NCBI GenBank assembly: GCA_012518255.1
Contig: JAAYSX010000060.1
Location: 35,084 to 99,083, forward strand
DNA from: Candidatus Epulonipiscium sp.
Lineage (GTDB): Bacteria; Bacillota; Clostridia; Lachnospirales; Cellulosilyticaceae
Reading direction: 5' to 3'
DNA length: 64,000 nucleotides
The translations under genes and the position numbers were made by a program. The notes beneath the pieces were generated by a model, which saw only the letters and a list, made by a program, of their open reading frames with translations, had not been told where the DNA came from and did not search any database. Shown in pieces: positions 55,630 through 64,000 of this stretch (positions within the stretch are counted from its first letter, which is position 1; every line of letters starts with the position of its first letter).

Positions 55630-57423
55630 TTATTTATCTTTTAAAGCTAATGAAATGGAAAGTTCTTCTAACTGCTTATCGTCTACTGTGCTTGGTGCAT
55701 TGGTCATTAAGCAGCTTGCATCCTTTACTTTTGGGAATGCAATTACGTCTCTAATGCTGTTTGCCTCGCACATTAGCATAACCATGCGGTCTAAACCATA
55801 GGCCAGTCCCCCATGTGGTGGTGTTCCATATTGGAATGCATCTAATAGGAATCCAAACCTGTCTTTTGCCTCTTCTTCTGTAAATCCTAATAATTCAAAC
55901 ATTTTTTCCTGGATTTCACGTTGGTAAATACGAATGCTTCCCCCGCCTAATTCCACGCCGTTTAAGCACATGTCGTAGGCTCTTGCACGAACTTTTCCTG
56001 GATCAGTATCCATAAGATGAATGTCTTCTTCCATTGGCATAGTAAATGGGTGATGCATTGCAACATATCTTTTTGCATCTTCATCATATTCAAGAAGTGG
56101 GAATTCTGTAACCCATACAAATTTATACTCATCTTTTTTGGTAAGCTCTAATCTTTTGGCAATCTCTAAACGCAATGCTCCTAGTGCTGCAAATACTGTT
56201 TTATTATTATCCGCCACCACTAAAATTAAATCATTTGGCTGTGCATCTAACTTTTCTTTGATTTCCGCAGTTGTTTCATCTTTTAAGAATTTGGTGAATG
56301 AGGATTTTTCTTCACCATCTGGGCGAATTTGAATCCAGGCTACTCCCTTAGCACCATAATCTTGCCCGTGTTTTACAAGACTATCAATTTGCTTACGTCC
56401 TAGTTCTCCGCAGCCTTTGGCATTAATCGCCCTTACACTTCCGCCGCTTTTTACAACGTTATCAAATACCTTAAACCCGCTATCGCTTACTGTTTCAGTT
56501 AGATCAACAAGTTCTACACCAAAACGTGTATCAGGTTTGTCGCTACCATATCTTTCCATAGCTTCTTTATAGGTTATTCTTTGAACTGGTAATTCCACAT
56601 CGACATCTAGACAATCTTTAAATACTTTTTGTAGTAATCTTTCATTAATATCCATTATATCGTTTTCATCTACAAAAGACAGCTCCATATCCACCTGTGT
56701 AAATTCTGGCTGGCGATCAGCACGTAGGTCTTCATCCCTAAAACATTTTGCAATTTGATAATACCTGTCATAGCCAGATACCATAAGAAGTTGTTTAAAT
56801 ATTTGTGGTGATTGTGGCAAGGCATAAAATTCTCCCGGATTTACCCTAGATGGTACTAGGTAGTCCCTTGCTCCTTCAGGTGTGCTCTTTGTAAGCATTG
56901 GAGTTTCTATTTCTAAAAAATCTTCTTCTGCAAAAAATTCTCTTATGCTTTGAGATACCTTGCTTCTTAAAATAATATTTCTTTGCATATCTGGTCTACG
57001 TAGGTCTAGGTACCTATATTTTAAACGCAATTCATCTCTTACATCGGAATTTTCTTCGATTTCAAGTGGTGGAATTTCTGATTCTGATAAAACCCTAAGT
57101 TCTGTTGCATTAATCTCAATCATTCCTGTTTTCATATCTGGATTAATTCCATTTTCTCCTCTTGAAATCACCTCACCTGTTACAGCTATTACAAATTCTG
57201 AGCGAAGTTTTTCTGCTTTTGCGAAATCTACTTCATTAGCAACTTCCTCATCAAATACAATTTGTAAAATCCCTGTCCTATCTCTTAAATCTATAAAAAC
57301 CAGTTTTCCAAGGTTACGTTTTTTCTGTACCCAACCCATTACTGTAATTGTTTCACCTATTTGTTCCTTACCTAAATCCGTACAATAATGTGTTCGTTTT
57401 AGGCCTTTCATTGACTCTCCCAT
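55630..57423 (-). CDS. aspS: Aspartyl-tRNA synthetase
   Basis: 597 residues, bacterial-type AspRS with the GAD insertion (about 290-420). N-terminal OB fold (GETITVMGWVQKKRNLGKLVFIDLRDRTG), motif 2 RCFRDEDLRADRQPEFTQVDMELSF, and motif 3 GLAYGLDRMVMLM. ATG 57423 (GGAG at 9 bases) was preferred over Met5, which is too close to its ribosome site. It follows hisS by 35 bases: hisS-aspS is a conserved Firmicute operon. Confidence 0.96.
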   Translation of the reverse strand: MGESMKGLKRTHYCTDLGKEQIGETITVMGWVQKKRNLGKLVFIDLRDRTGILQIVFDEEVANEVDFAKAEKLRSEFVIAVTGEVISRGENGINPDMKTGMIEINATELRVLSESEIPPLEIEENSDVRDELRLKYRYLDLRRPDMQRNIILRSKVSQSIREFFAEEDFLEIETPMLTKSTPEGARDYLVPSRVNPGEFYALPQSPQIFKQLLMVSGYDRYYQIAKCFRDEDLRADRQPEFTQVDMELSFVDENDIMDINERLLQKVFKDCLDVDVELPVQRITYKEAMERYGSDKPDTRFGVELVDLTETVSDSGFKVFDNVVKSGGSVRAINAKGCGELGRKQIDSLVKHGQDYGAKGVAWIQIRPDGEEKSSFTKFLKDETTAEIKEKLDAQPNDLILVVADNNKTVFAALGALRLEIAKRLELTKKDEYKFVWVTEFPLLEYDEDAKRYVAMHHPFTMPMEEDIHLMDTDPGKVRARAYDMCLNGVELGGGSIRIYQREIQEKMFELLGFTEEEAKDRFGFLLDAFQYGTPPHGGLAYGLDRMVMLMCEANSIRDVIAFPKVKDASCLMTNAPSTVDDKQLEELSISLALKDK

Positions 57424-57458
57424 TTTTTATCGCTCCTCGTATATTTATAAATATTAAG

Positions 57459-58724
57459 TTACTTGCTTATCTTCTTGAATTCATTAGGTAAATTACTTAA
57501 ACTTACCTTAGTAACATCCCCTGTATCCATATTTTTAAGGTCAGTTTCACCTATTTCTATTTCATTATCACCAATAATAGTTGAATATTTCGCACCTATT
57601 CTATTGGCATGTTTCATCTGCGCTCTAACGCTACGGTTCATATGATCTGCTTCGGCAGAAATTCCCTCTTTCCTTAATTCATGTACAATGCTATGGGCCT
57701 TAAGAATTGCTTTTTCTCCGATAGCACCTATAAATATATCTCTTTCTATCTTATCTTGAAAAGGTCCATTTTCTGCTTCCTGTACCAATAGTAGCCTTTC
57801 TATACCAGCACCAAATCCTACAGCAGGTGTAGGCTCCCCCCCTACTTCTTCTACTAATTTATCATATCTTCCGCCACCACATACTGTCCCTTGGGAACCT
57901 ATGTCGTTAGATATAAATTCAAATACCGTTCTTGTATAATAGTCCAATCCCCTTACAATGGCTGGATCTATAATAAAAGGTATGTTCATTTGTGTCAGAA
58001 GTTCTTGTAATTTGTCAAAATGCGCTTGGCATTCCTCCCCTAAGCATTCTAATACCGTTGGTGCATCCTCCACTATTTGTGAGCAGTTAGGATTTTTACA
58101 ATCAAGTACCCTAAGGGGGTTAATTTCCATTCTTTCTTGGCATAGGTTACAAAGTCCTCCCTTATGCTCCTGTAAGAATTTGCTTAAAGTTTCGTTGTAT
58201 TTAGTCCTACATTCTGGACCCCCTAATGAGTTTATGTGAAGATCAACTTTCTTAATACCCAGTCTATCTAAAAGGGTGCTAGCAATTGCAATAACTTCTG
58301 CATCTGCAGTTGGACTTTCTGACCCAAACATTTCGATTCCAAATTGATGAAACTGGCGCTGACGACCCGCTTGCGGTTTTTCATATCTAAAGGCTGGTGT
58401 CATATAATATAACTTTGTTGGCTGGGCATCTGCGTACATTTTATGTTCTAGGTATGCCCTTACTGTAGGCGCAGTACCTTCCGGCTTAAGTGTAATATTA
58501 TTTTTTCCCTTATCTATAAAGGTATACATCTCCTTTTGAACAATATCCGTTGTTTCGCCTACTCCCCTTTGAAAAAGGTTAGTAAATTCAAATACTGGAG
58601 TTCTTATTTCATTAAACCCAAAATCATCACATAGAAGACGCACTGTCTCTTCTAATCTATGCCATGCTTTTATATCCTGACCAAAGATATCTTTTGTTCC
58701 CCTTAATGCTCTTATTTGACTCAT
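57459..58724 (-). CDS. hisS: Histidyl-tRNA synthetase
   Basis: 421 residues. IRALRGTKDIFGQDIKAWHRLE, motif 2 PAFRYEKPQAGRQRQFHQFGIEMFG, the HisA signatures IVRGLDYYTRTVFEF and GGGRYDKLVEEVGG, and a C-terminal anticodon-binding domain. A four-Cys insert (CNLCQERMEI...CKNPNC) is normal for this group. First gene of hisS-aspS, preceded by a promoter and an attenuator-like leader. Confidence 0.97.
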   Translation of the reverse strand: MSQIRALRGTKDIFGQDIKAWHRLEETVRLLCDDFGFNEIRTPVFEFTNLFQRGVGETTDIVQKEMYTFIDKGKNNITLKPEGTAPTVRAYLEHKMYADAQPTKLYYMTPAFRYEKPQAGRQRQFHQFGIEMFGSESPTADAEVIAIASTLLDRLGIKKVDLHINSLGGPECRTKYNETLSKFLQEHKGGLCNLCQERMEINPLRVLDCKNPNCSQIVEDAPTVLECLGEECQAHFDKLQELLTQMNIPFIIDPAIVRGLDYYTRTVFEFISNDIGSQGTVCGGGRYDKLVEEVGGEPTPAVGFGAGIERLLLVQEAENGPFQDKIERDIFIGAIGEKAILKAHSIVHELRKEGISAEADHMNRSVRAQMKHANRIGAKYSTIIGDNEIEIGETDLKNMDTGDVTKVSLSNLPNEFKKISK

Positions 58725-58769
58725 AGTTTCCCTTTCTTTCTTTAAGTTAGATCTTTTATCAAATTAAAA

Positions 58770-58893
58770 TATCGTCTAATCCATGACAAAAAATGTCAGG
58801 GACAGACGATACGCCCGTATACTACCCTGCTTGGAACTAATTTTACTAGTTTCCCGCTCTTTCTTTTCATCGATTATTTTATCACATTATGCT
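58770..58893 (-). promoter_or_regulatory. Attenuator-like leader of hisS, divergent T-box
   Basis: The minus strand has two exclusive structures. One pairs CAGGG with CCCTG (58797-58829) around an ATACG/CGTAT hairpin, placed like a T-box antiterminator and read AGCAGGGTAGTATACGGG. The other pairs TATCGTCT with AGACGATA (58770-58811) around TGACA/TGTCA and leads into a T-rich stretch. The core resembles AGGGTGGNACCGCG but has TAGT where UGGN is required. The leader (about 170 bases) looks too short for a full stem I. A small hairpin GGAAACTAG/CTAATTCC-like precedes it (58833-58854). Confidence 0.5.
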
Positions 58894-58899
58894 GTATAT

Positions 58900-58928
58900 A
58901 TTGTATCCATATATACTATTCTAGTCAA
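58900..58928 (-). promoter_or_regulatory. Sigma-A promoter of hisS-aspS
   Basis: TTGACT, 17 bases, TACAAT on the minus strand, inside the end of the intergenic region after the alarmone synthetase gene. Confidence 0.75.
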
Positions 58929-58955
58929 GGTGTTTACTTTAGTCTTTAGGGAATT

Positions 58956-59630
58956 TTATATATGTTGGCTGGCTAATAATTTTTTCCTTAATTTACTCAT
59001 CTTTATATCATTTTCAAAAGATGATTCTGCCACATCATGTAATAACTTCTTATCCTTGTCGGGAATTTGACCATCATTATTTTTATATTTATACTGTAAT
59101 TTATGCTCTAGCGATGCCCAAAAGTCCATAGAAAGGGTACGTATTTGTATTTCCGCTGGCACCCAAACTACTGTATTGGATAATATTACCTGGGACTCAA
59201 CTATTACATGCACTCCCCTATATCCACTAGGTTTTGGATTTTCAATGTAATCTTTAATTTGCACTACCCTTAAGTCTTTTCTTTGTTTTATGTGATCTAC
59301 CATCATATAAACATCATCGATAAATCCTGTTACAATTCTCATTCCTGCAATATCTGTAATCATTTTGCTTATTTCTTCTTGATTAAATATAACATTTCTA
59401 TCTTCCATCTTCCTAATTAATGATGTTGGATTTTTGAGCCTTGTTTTTATATGTTCTATTGGTGAATATCCATATGTTGCATTCCATTCTAGGTCTAAAA
59501 TTTTAAAGTTGCTTTCAAGTTCTATTAAAGCCATTTCATATCTTTTTATAAAAGGTATCCATTCATTTTTTATAGCTTCTACCATATCAAATTTATCTGG
59601 CCCACTCTTAGTTAGTTGTATATCACCCAT
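58956..59630 (-). CDS. Small alarmone synthetase, second copy
   Basis: 224 residues, RelQ-like length. Motifs: YGYSPIEHIKTRL, DIAGMRIVTGF, DYIENPKPSGYRGVHVIVE, AEIQIRTLSMDFWASLEHKLQYKYK. It is paralogous to the 268-residue protein at 12511 along most of its length but has a shorter tail. No hydrolase domain. Start ATG 59630 with AAGGGG upstream. It lies between cutC and hisS on the same strand, but hisS has its own promoter. Confidence 0.88.
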   Translation of the reverse strand: MGDIQLTKSGPDKFDMVEAIKNEWIPFIKRYEMALIELESNFKILDLEWNATYGYSPIEHIKTRLKNPTSLIRKMEDRNVIFNQEEISKMITDIAGMRIVTGFIDDVYMMVDHIKQRKDLRVVQIKDYIENPKPSGYRGVHVIVESQVILSNTVVWVPAEIQIRTLSMDFWASLEHKLQYKYKNNDGQIPDKDKKLLHDVAESSFENDIKMSKLRKKLLASQHI

Positions 59631-59754
59631 AAATTACCCCTTCTTTTCGTGGATTTGTTTTCAATATGTTAAACTTATATCTTTATTATATATTAGTTTT
59701 GATTCCCCTACAATATGGATTTTCTTATTTCGGAATAGTCCAAAGCACTTAACT

Positions 59755-60498
59755 TTACTTGTTTTTTTCTATAATCGATTTGACTTTGTTGATTTCATGG
59801 CTATCTGTCTTAAATAAACTGTACTCTGATAAAATATCTAACCCCATAGAAACATTTGGATTTCTATAAATCATTGGGCTTTCTATCTCAGCTCTACCTG
59901 ACATATGGTAGCTTTTTGCACCCGTCTTTTCCATAATCTCCAATATTGTATCTGAGTTTATACCCCCACCTGGCATAATATCTATTTTATCATTGGCCTT
60001 TTCAATAAGTGCCCCTAGTAGATCAGCGCCTCCTAGTGCTGTTTGTTTCTGGCCGGATGTTAAAATAGTTTGTATTCCCAGATCTATAGCAGTTTCTAGT
60101 GTTTCAAATGGATCCTTACATACATCAAAAGCCCTGTGTAAGGCAACATGCATGGGCTTGGCAAGTTCTATAAGCTCCGCCATCCTCACCTTGTCTAATA
60201 GGCCTTCAGGCTTCACTATACCTATCACTACCCCATCCGCCCCTGCTTCCTTCATAGCTACAACCTGGTCTTTAATTTCTTCAAATTCTAAATCACTGTA
60301 ACAAAAATCTCCGAACCTTGGGCGTATTATAGCATGTACAGGTATCTTTACATTTTCTTTTACAATTTTAAGTAAACTTATACTTGGGGTTGTGCCACCT
60401 ATAATAAGGTTACTGCATAATTCTAATCTAGTTGCCCCGCCTTGCTCTGCAGCTATAGCCCCTTCCACCGTATCAACACAAACTTCTAAATGTAACAT
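59755..60498 (-). CDS. cutC: CutC-family protein
   Basis: 247 residues, TIM-barrel CutC. LEVCVDTVEGAIAAEQGGATRLELCSNL, IIRPRFGDFCYSD, GADGVVIG, HRAFDV and the late MPGGGINSDTI and YHMSGRAEI motifs are diagnostic. Historically called copper homeostasis protein; the copper role is doubtful and the true substrate is unknown. Start with AAGGAG upstream. Preceded by the second GGGGACGG repeat cluster. Confidence 0.92.
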   Translation of the reverse strand: MLHLEVCVDTVEGAIAAEQGGATRLELCSNLIIGGTTPSISLLKIVKENVKIPVHAIIRPRFGDFCYSDLEFEEIKDQVVAMKEAGADGVVIGIVKPEGLLDKVRMAELIELAKPMHVALHRAFDVCKDPFETLETAIDLGIQTILTSGQKQTALGGADLLGALIEKANDKIDIMPGGGINSDTILEIMEKTGAKSYHMSGRAEIESPMIYRNPNVSMGLDILSEYSLFKTDSHEINKVKSIIEKNK

Positions 60499-60532
60499 TC
60501 TATCAACTCCTTATAGATATTTTAACATTTGG

Positions 60533-60688
60533 GGGGACGGTTCACAAGTAATATTAGTGCAACTAGAACAGGGATGGTTGCAAAGAGGGACGTTGCAAAG
60601 GGGGACGGTTCACAAGTAGTAATAGTAAAAAAGAGGTTCACAAGTAATTTTAGTCATATACAACTAAGATTACTTGTGAACCGTCCCC
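60533..60688. repeat. GGGGACGGTTCACAAGTA repeat cluster, copy B
   Basis: Direct copies at 60533-60550 and 60601-60618, a truncated copy GGTTCACAAGTA at 60635-60646 and an inverted copy at 60671-60688. The truncated and inverted copies form a hairpin (GGTTCACAAGTAAT...ATTACTTGTGAACC). Related units GGGATGGTTGCAAAG and GGGACGTTGCAAAG lie between. The end overlaps the last lipoprotein codons region (stop at 60689). Confidence 0.9.
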
Positions 60689-61759
60689 TCAAATCTCCTC
60701 GATTAACACTGTGTAGCTGTAAAACAAATCAAATAGCTCACTGCTTATCTTGTATTTGTAGCCAGCAGCCTGGCCTTCCATATTATACATACCCTGATTC
60801 CCCTTATAACTCTCTTTCCTATCCTTCTCTAATATATCATTGATTTCGCTTGTTAATTCCACAAAATCATCCCAGTCCATATCCATCACTCTTGACACTG
60901 TATCTATTCCAGCCATATCCTCTGTTTTTATGGGCTGCTTTGTATTTTCAGGTATTAGACCATATAGCTGGCTGGAATAACTATGTTTATCATTTGGATT
61001 ATAGGTTATTCTATAGCCTACTAAATTACTAGCATCTTTATCTTCTACCTTTGATACTGATTTACTATTTGCATGAAGGTAGTAGCTACCATCTTGTACA
61101 TTTATCATGCTGCCTTTATTCCCATTAGTATAATCAATTATAAGTAAACCCTGGTTTTCAAGTTCTGCTGCCAGTCCTTTAAATTCCTCTGGTAGATTAC
61201 TCCAGTCTCCCCAAGCTATCTCAAATTGTTTATAACCGTGTGCCGGGGTTCCTACAAAACTAGCATATATATTCCCTATTCTTATCATATCTGAAACTTC
61301 ATCCCTGGCTTCCAATTGACCTTTTTTCTCAAAATCATCGTACTGGTCTTCTAAGTCTTCTAGCCAGCTATTAAGTTTTTCTTCCTTAACTAGGTTTGCT
61401 ATACTTTTAAAAACTAGGTTTTCAATTATTTTTCCTTCTTCTTCATTATCTAAGTCGATTTTAATATGTTGGATATTTTCTATATCACCATCTTGCCCCT
61501 TTTCCTGGGTATAAATATTTACAAACATATTATCCTGCCTAAAAGAGTATTCCCCGAAGTCTAGATCATGATCTTCTATTTTAATACTATTATTTTTAAG
61601 TTCTTTTATTAAGTCACTAGACTTTATTACCTTAGTCTCCGCTAGCTTATAATCCGACTGGTAAATCTTCTTTTGCCCTGATGGATTTGTTGTTTTTACA
61701 TTATTACATCCACCTAAAAAAATACTAAGCATCAGCATGGCAATTATTTTAAGCTTCAT
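60689..61759 (-). CDS. Lipoprotein of the ABC-2 exporter operon
   Basis: 356 residues from ATG 61759 (AAGGAAGGTGAT upstream; the ATG 7 codons earlier is less well placed). Lipoprotein signal peptide with lipobox FLGGC (KLKIIAMLMLSIFLGGCNN). The mature part is acidic and soluble, without a family I recognise. It follows the two permease genes directly, so it probably works with that exporter at the outer face of the membrane. Confidence 0.75.
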   Translation of the reverse strand: MKLKIIAMLMLSIFLGGCNNVKTTNPSGQKKIYQSDYKLAETKVIKSSDLIKELKNNSIKIEDHDLDFGEYSFRQDNMFVNIYTQEKGQDGDIENIQHIKIDLDNEEEGKIIENLVFKSIANLVKEEKLNSWLEDLEDQYDDFEKKGQLEARDEVSDMIRIGNIYASFVGTPAHGYKQFEIAWGDWSNLPEEFKGLAAELENQGLLIIDYTNGNKGSMINVQDGSYYLHANSKSVSKVEDKDASNLVGYRITYNPNDKHSYSSQLYGLIPENTKQPIKTEDMAGIDTVSRVMDMDWDDFVELTSEINDILEKDRKESYKGNQGMYNMEGQAAGYKYKISSELFDLFYSYTVLIEEI

Positions 61760-61772
61760 TTTATCACCTTCC

Positions 61773-62861
61773 TTACCCATGTTTTTGAGTAATTTCTATA
61801 CTTCTTTTACTAATTACATATCCTATTATGCCACCTGTTATCATTAGTGCTATGGTTAAAATACTATTTTCCACCTGACTAAATACAACAACAATTAGTG
61901 GTAAAAGTAGGGCTGAACACAGGCTTATTCCTGAAATTAATATTTTTCCAAACCATGTATACATTACAATGTCACCGTTTTTCTCCACATCATTATCTAA
62001 AATAAAACGATAGGCTAGCATACTACTAATTATAATTACCACGATTAATATTCCTAAATTTAATCCCAAGTTATGATAGTCATATACCCTAACATGGTTC
62101 CACTCCCTAAATAAAGTCTGCTTGCCTAAGTCTATAACCGGCTCTATATTAGTCCTTGGAACCCCCTGGAAAAAGAACAGTATTGAATCCCACACATCCT
62201 TTTCACACCATCTTCCAGTTATCAAATAAATAGTAGCAGGCACTGCATAGATTAAAAACCAAGGCACCATATATATAATAGCTCCTATTATACCTGCTAT
62301 AATATTTTGCCCCATAAGTGTTTGGACAAGTATCAAAAAAGAGTATACCGCCATCATAATAAGCCATATGATTCCTAGCCATATTAGTAGGGAACCTAGA
62401 CTTTCTTGTTTTACTAACATGCCCCCAGCTGGTGCGTACTCATATAATCTGGTCAACCAGCTATTGTTTTGTATGCGTATAAAAATCATTGTTATAGCAA
62501 ATAATAAAAAAGGCAAGGTAAAAGTAACCATTCCCATTATATATTTTATTTTAAACTGGATTTTTTTATTAAAGGGTAAACTTCCCATAAACTTGCCTAC
62601 CTTTAAATTTCTCTCGTGAGAAAATAGTAGGATTACCAGGATAATTATCCCTATAAGAGTTAAAGGTAGCATAGTCATTGAAATTGCGTATAACTCATGC
62701 ATAAAATTGGAGCTTGAGCCATCACTAAATAAATAACGTTCCTTATTGTAAGTAATACTATTATTAAATAAAACTGCATAAGTGCCATAGATAAGGGTAA
62801 ATATTAACATCACCCACCTACTTGTCTTCCATTCTTTTTGCACTAATGGATGCTTAGTCAT
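61773..62861 (-). CDS. ABC-2 type permease, second of two paralogues
   Basis: 362 residues, about eight membrane segments. It begins MTKHPLVQKEWKTSRWVML, the same N-terminal signature as the next permease (ITKHPLFWKEWKNSKWW), and both have the FSHERNLKVGKFMGSLPF / FRNDRKGNIGEFMGALPF loop. So the two arose by tandem duplication. Start with AGGAGGTG upstream; overlaps the end of the preceding permease by eight bases. Confidence 0.82.
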   Translation of the reverse strand: MTKHPLVQKEWKTSRWVMLIFTLIYGTYAVLFNNSITYNKERYLFSDGSSSNFMHELYAISMTMLPLTLIGIIILVILLFSHERNLKVGKFMGSLPFNKKIQFKIKYIMGMVTFTLPFLLFAITMIFIRIQNNSWLTRLYEYAPAGGMLVKQESLGSLLIWLGIIWLIMMAVYSFLILVQTLMGQNIIAGIIGAIIYMVPWFLIYAVPATIYLITGRWCEKDVWDSILFFFQGVPRTNIEPVIDLGKQTLFREWNHVRVYDYHNLGLNLGILIVVIIISSMLAYRFILDNDVEKNGDIVMYTWFGKILISGISLCSALLLPLIVVVFSQVENSILTIALMITGGIIGYVISKRSIEITQKHG

Positions 62862-63954
62862 ATTTTACACCTCCTGGTATACTTAAAATTTTATTAATAA
62901 GCTTATATCCTGCAATCCCGCTTATTAGCAAAGTAATTATTTCAAAAATGCCATTTGTTTCTCTAATAAACAGAACTCTAATACCTGTATTTCCAAGCAA
63001 ACTAGCACATATGACAAAGCCTATAACAAGTAATATCCTGGCCCATTCAAACATAATAAGCTGGCCATTTTTACTATTTTCATTTTTACTATAGGATTTA
63101 GAACCTAAATATAAACTTAGAATTATTATTAAAAAAAGAACAGCTATTTTCAGCCAATAATATTGGCTAGCAAAAATAGACATGTGAATATCATATCCTC
63201 TTCCATTATTTACAACTATACTATCCCTGGCTGGAGCCATTAAGCTATAAAATAAAGTAAATCTCTCATGCCCTAATATTCTTATATCCCTATTTAAGAT
63301 TCTTGATAAGGTTACAAGACCCGTTTCCACAATAAACCAGGGCGCAAATAAAGATATTACACCTATAATACTTGCCCCTATATTGTTTGCATATAAGCTT
63401 TGAATCATTAGTAAGAAACTAAAAAATGCCATTATAAACAAATATGCTTGAAACAAGATTAGCATAATAACTAATAAGGAGTCATGTTCCACAACCCTGG
63501 ACTCTTGATAAAAATCACTTATCCATTTCCAGTTAGCTGTTCTTATTAATACGGTTAATATGCTTGTTATTAGAAAAGGAATTGTAAGTGTAAGAAAACC
63601 TACCAACCATTTAATCTTAAATTGTTCTCCTTTTGTAAATGGCAAGGCACCCATAAATTCCCCTATATTTCCCTTTCTATCATTCCTAAATAAGAGGGTG
63701 GATATTATAACAACTATTGGAATAATAAACAGTGTTGCTACTAAAAGTGCATTAGAAAAGCTACCTTCAAAGAAGGTAATACTTTCAAGATATAACCTGT
63801 TGGAATTTATATCTACATCATTAATTAATCTTTGGATATTTTCTAACTTACTATTAATAGCTAAAAACATCACTAGAAAGATACCTGTAATAAGCACACT
63901 CCACCACTTTGAATTTTTCCATTCTTTCCAAAACAAAGGATGTTTAGTTATCAT
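62854..63954 (-). CDS. ABC-2 type permease, first of two paralogues
   Basis: 366 residues from ATG 63954 (GGAGG/GGGAG upstream). About eight membrane segments; paralogous to the following permease (see shared N-terminal motif and FMGALPFTKGEQFKIKW loop). It likely forms a heterodimer with it, driven by the ATPase whose end lies 11 bases upstream. Confidence 0.82.
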   Translation of the reverse strand: MITKHPLFWKEWKNSKWWSVLITGIFLVMFLAINSKLENIQRLINDVDINSNRLYLESITFFEGSFSNALLVATLFIIPIVVIISTLLFRNDRKGNIGEFMGALPFTKGEQFKIKWLVGFLTLTIPFLITSILTVLIRTANWKWISDFYQESRVVEHDSLLVIMLILFQAYLFIMAFFSFLLMIQSLYANNIGASIIGVISLFAPWFIVETGLVTLSRILNRDIRILGHERFTLFYSLMAPARDSIVVNNGRGYDIHMSIFASQYYWLKIAVLFLIIILSLYLGSKSYSKNENSKNGQLIMFEWARILLVIGFVICASLLGNTGIRVLFIRETNGIFEIITLLISGIAGYKLINKILSIPGGVKYD

Positions 63955-63965
63955 CGGCTCCCTCC

Positions 63966-64000
63966 TCACTGGTATATATAAAGATCTCTTCTAGGCTAAG
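63966..64000 (-). CDS. ABC transporter ATP-binding protein, last residues only
   Basis: The minus strand at the right edge reads LSLEEIFIYQ and TGA. The pattern (S)LEEIFI is the common C-terminal end of ABC-2 ATPases, and the position directly before two permeases supports this. The rest is outside the window. Confidence 0.65.

Noticed and set aside
55481..60688. Repeated GGGGACGG units considered as a CRISPR array.
   Set aside because: Spacing is irregular, copies are in both orientations, and no cas gene is present.

Overview
The window is one 64 kb stretch of a low-GC, endospore-forming Clostridia-type chromosome. The pointers are AAGGAGG-type ribosome binding sites, a T-box on pheST, a PyrR-type leader on pyrB, SpoVB and SpoIID family proteins, a PPi-type phosphofructokinase, the pyrB-pyrI pair, and two near-consensus sigma-K promoters in front of cysteine-rich genes. 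The gene set would fit the Lachnospirales or a related anaerobic order, but no rRNA is present to fix the taxon. I saw no tRNA or rRNA gene, CRISPR array, prophage or transposase.

Layout. 1-8.6 kb: CAP-domain secreted protein (cut by the left edge), SEC-C protein, thrC, two tandem small Cys-rich paralogues, hpt, a PHP phosphatase, a BaiN/YhiN flavoprotein, a BofC-like membrane protein and a lipid flippase. 8.7-17.7 kb: CobD-like aminotransferase, metA (predicted acetyl-specific), a THUMP rRNA methyltransferase, a small alarmone synthetase, spoVB-like flippase, rarA, lysA. 17.7-26 kb: MFS, yajC-tgt, aroC, nadA-nadC, a decayed greA-like gene, MATE. 25.4-31.3 kb: a tight five-gene minus-strand cluster (aminotransferase, solute-binding protein, SpoIID-like protein, queA, acyl-ACP thioesterase). 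31.5-37.5 kb: HPr-like protein, cytochrome-b5-like protein, pyrB-pyrI and pheST. 37.6-40.9 kb: an AT-rich three-gene ABC exporter that looks acquired. 41-51 kb: pfp, EamA, glyA, split ThrE exporter, 5'-nucleotidase with a coupled 6-TM protein, PocR/AraC regulator, AI-2E transporter. 51-55.5 kb: a large Cys-rich protein divergent from a beta-propeller/coiled-coil protein, RseC, YkvI-like transporter. 55.6-64 kb: hisS-aspS, a second alarmone synthetase, cutC, and an ABC-2 exporter (lipoprotein, two paralogous permeases, and the last residues of the ATPase at the right edge).

The window is mostly housekeeping metabolism: amino-acid synthesis (Thr, Met, Lys, chorismate, Gly/Ser), NAD and pyrimidine synthesis, tRNA charging and queuosine. 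Less ordinary items are the apparent sporulation coat-type genes (2.8-3.5 kb and probably 51.2-53.8 kb), the BcrA-like ABC island, two stand-alone alarmone synthetases, a divergent T-box-like attenuator on hisS, and two families of intergenic palindromes. One family shares the core ACTTTTCACAAGC (31.8, 33.7 and 42.3 kb). The other is built from GGGGACGGTTCACAAGTA (55.5 and 60.6 kb).
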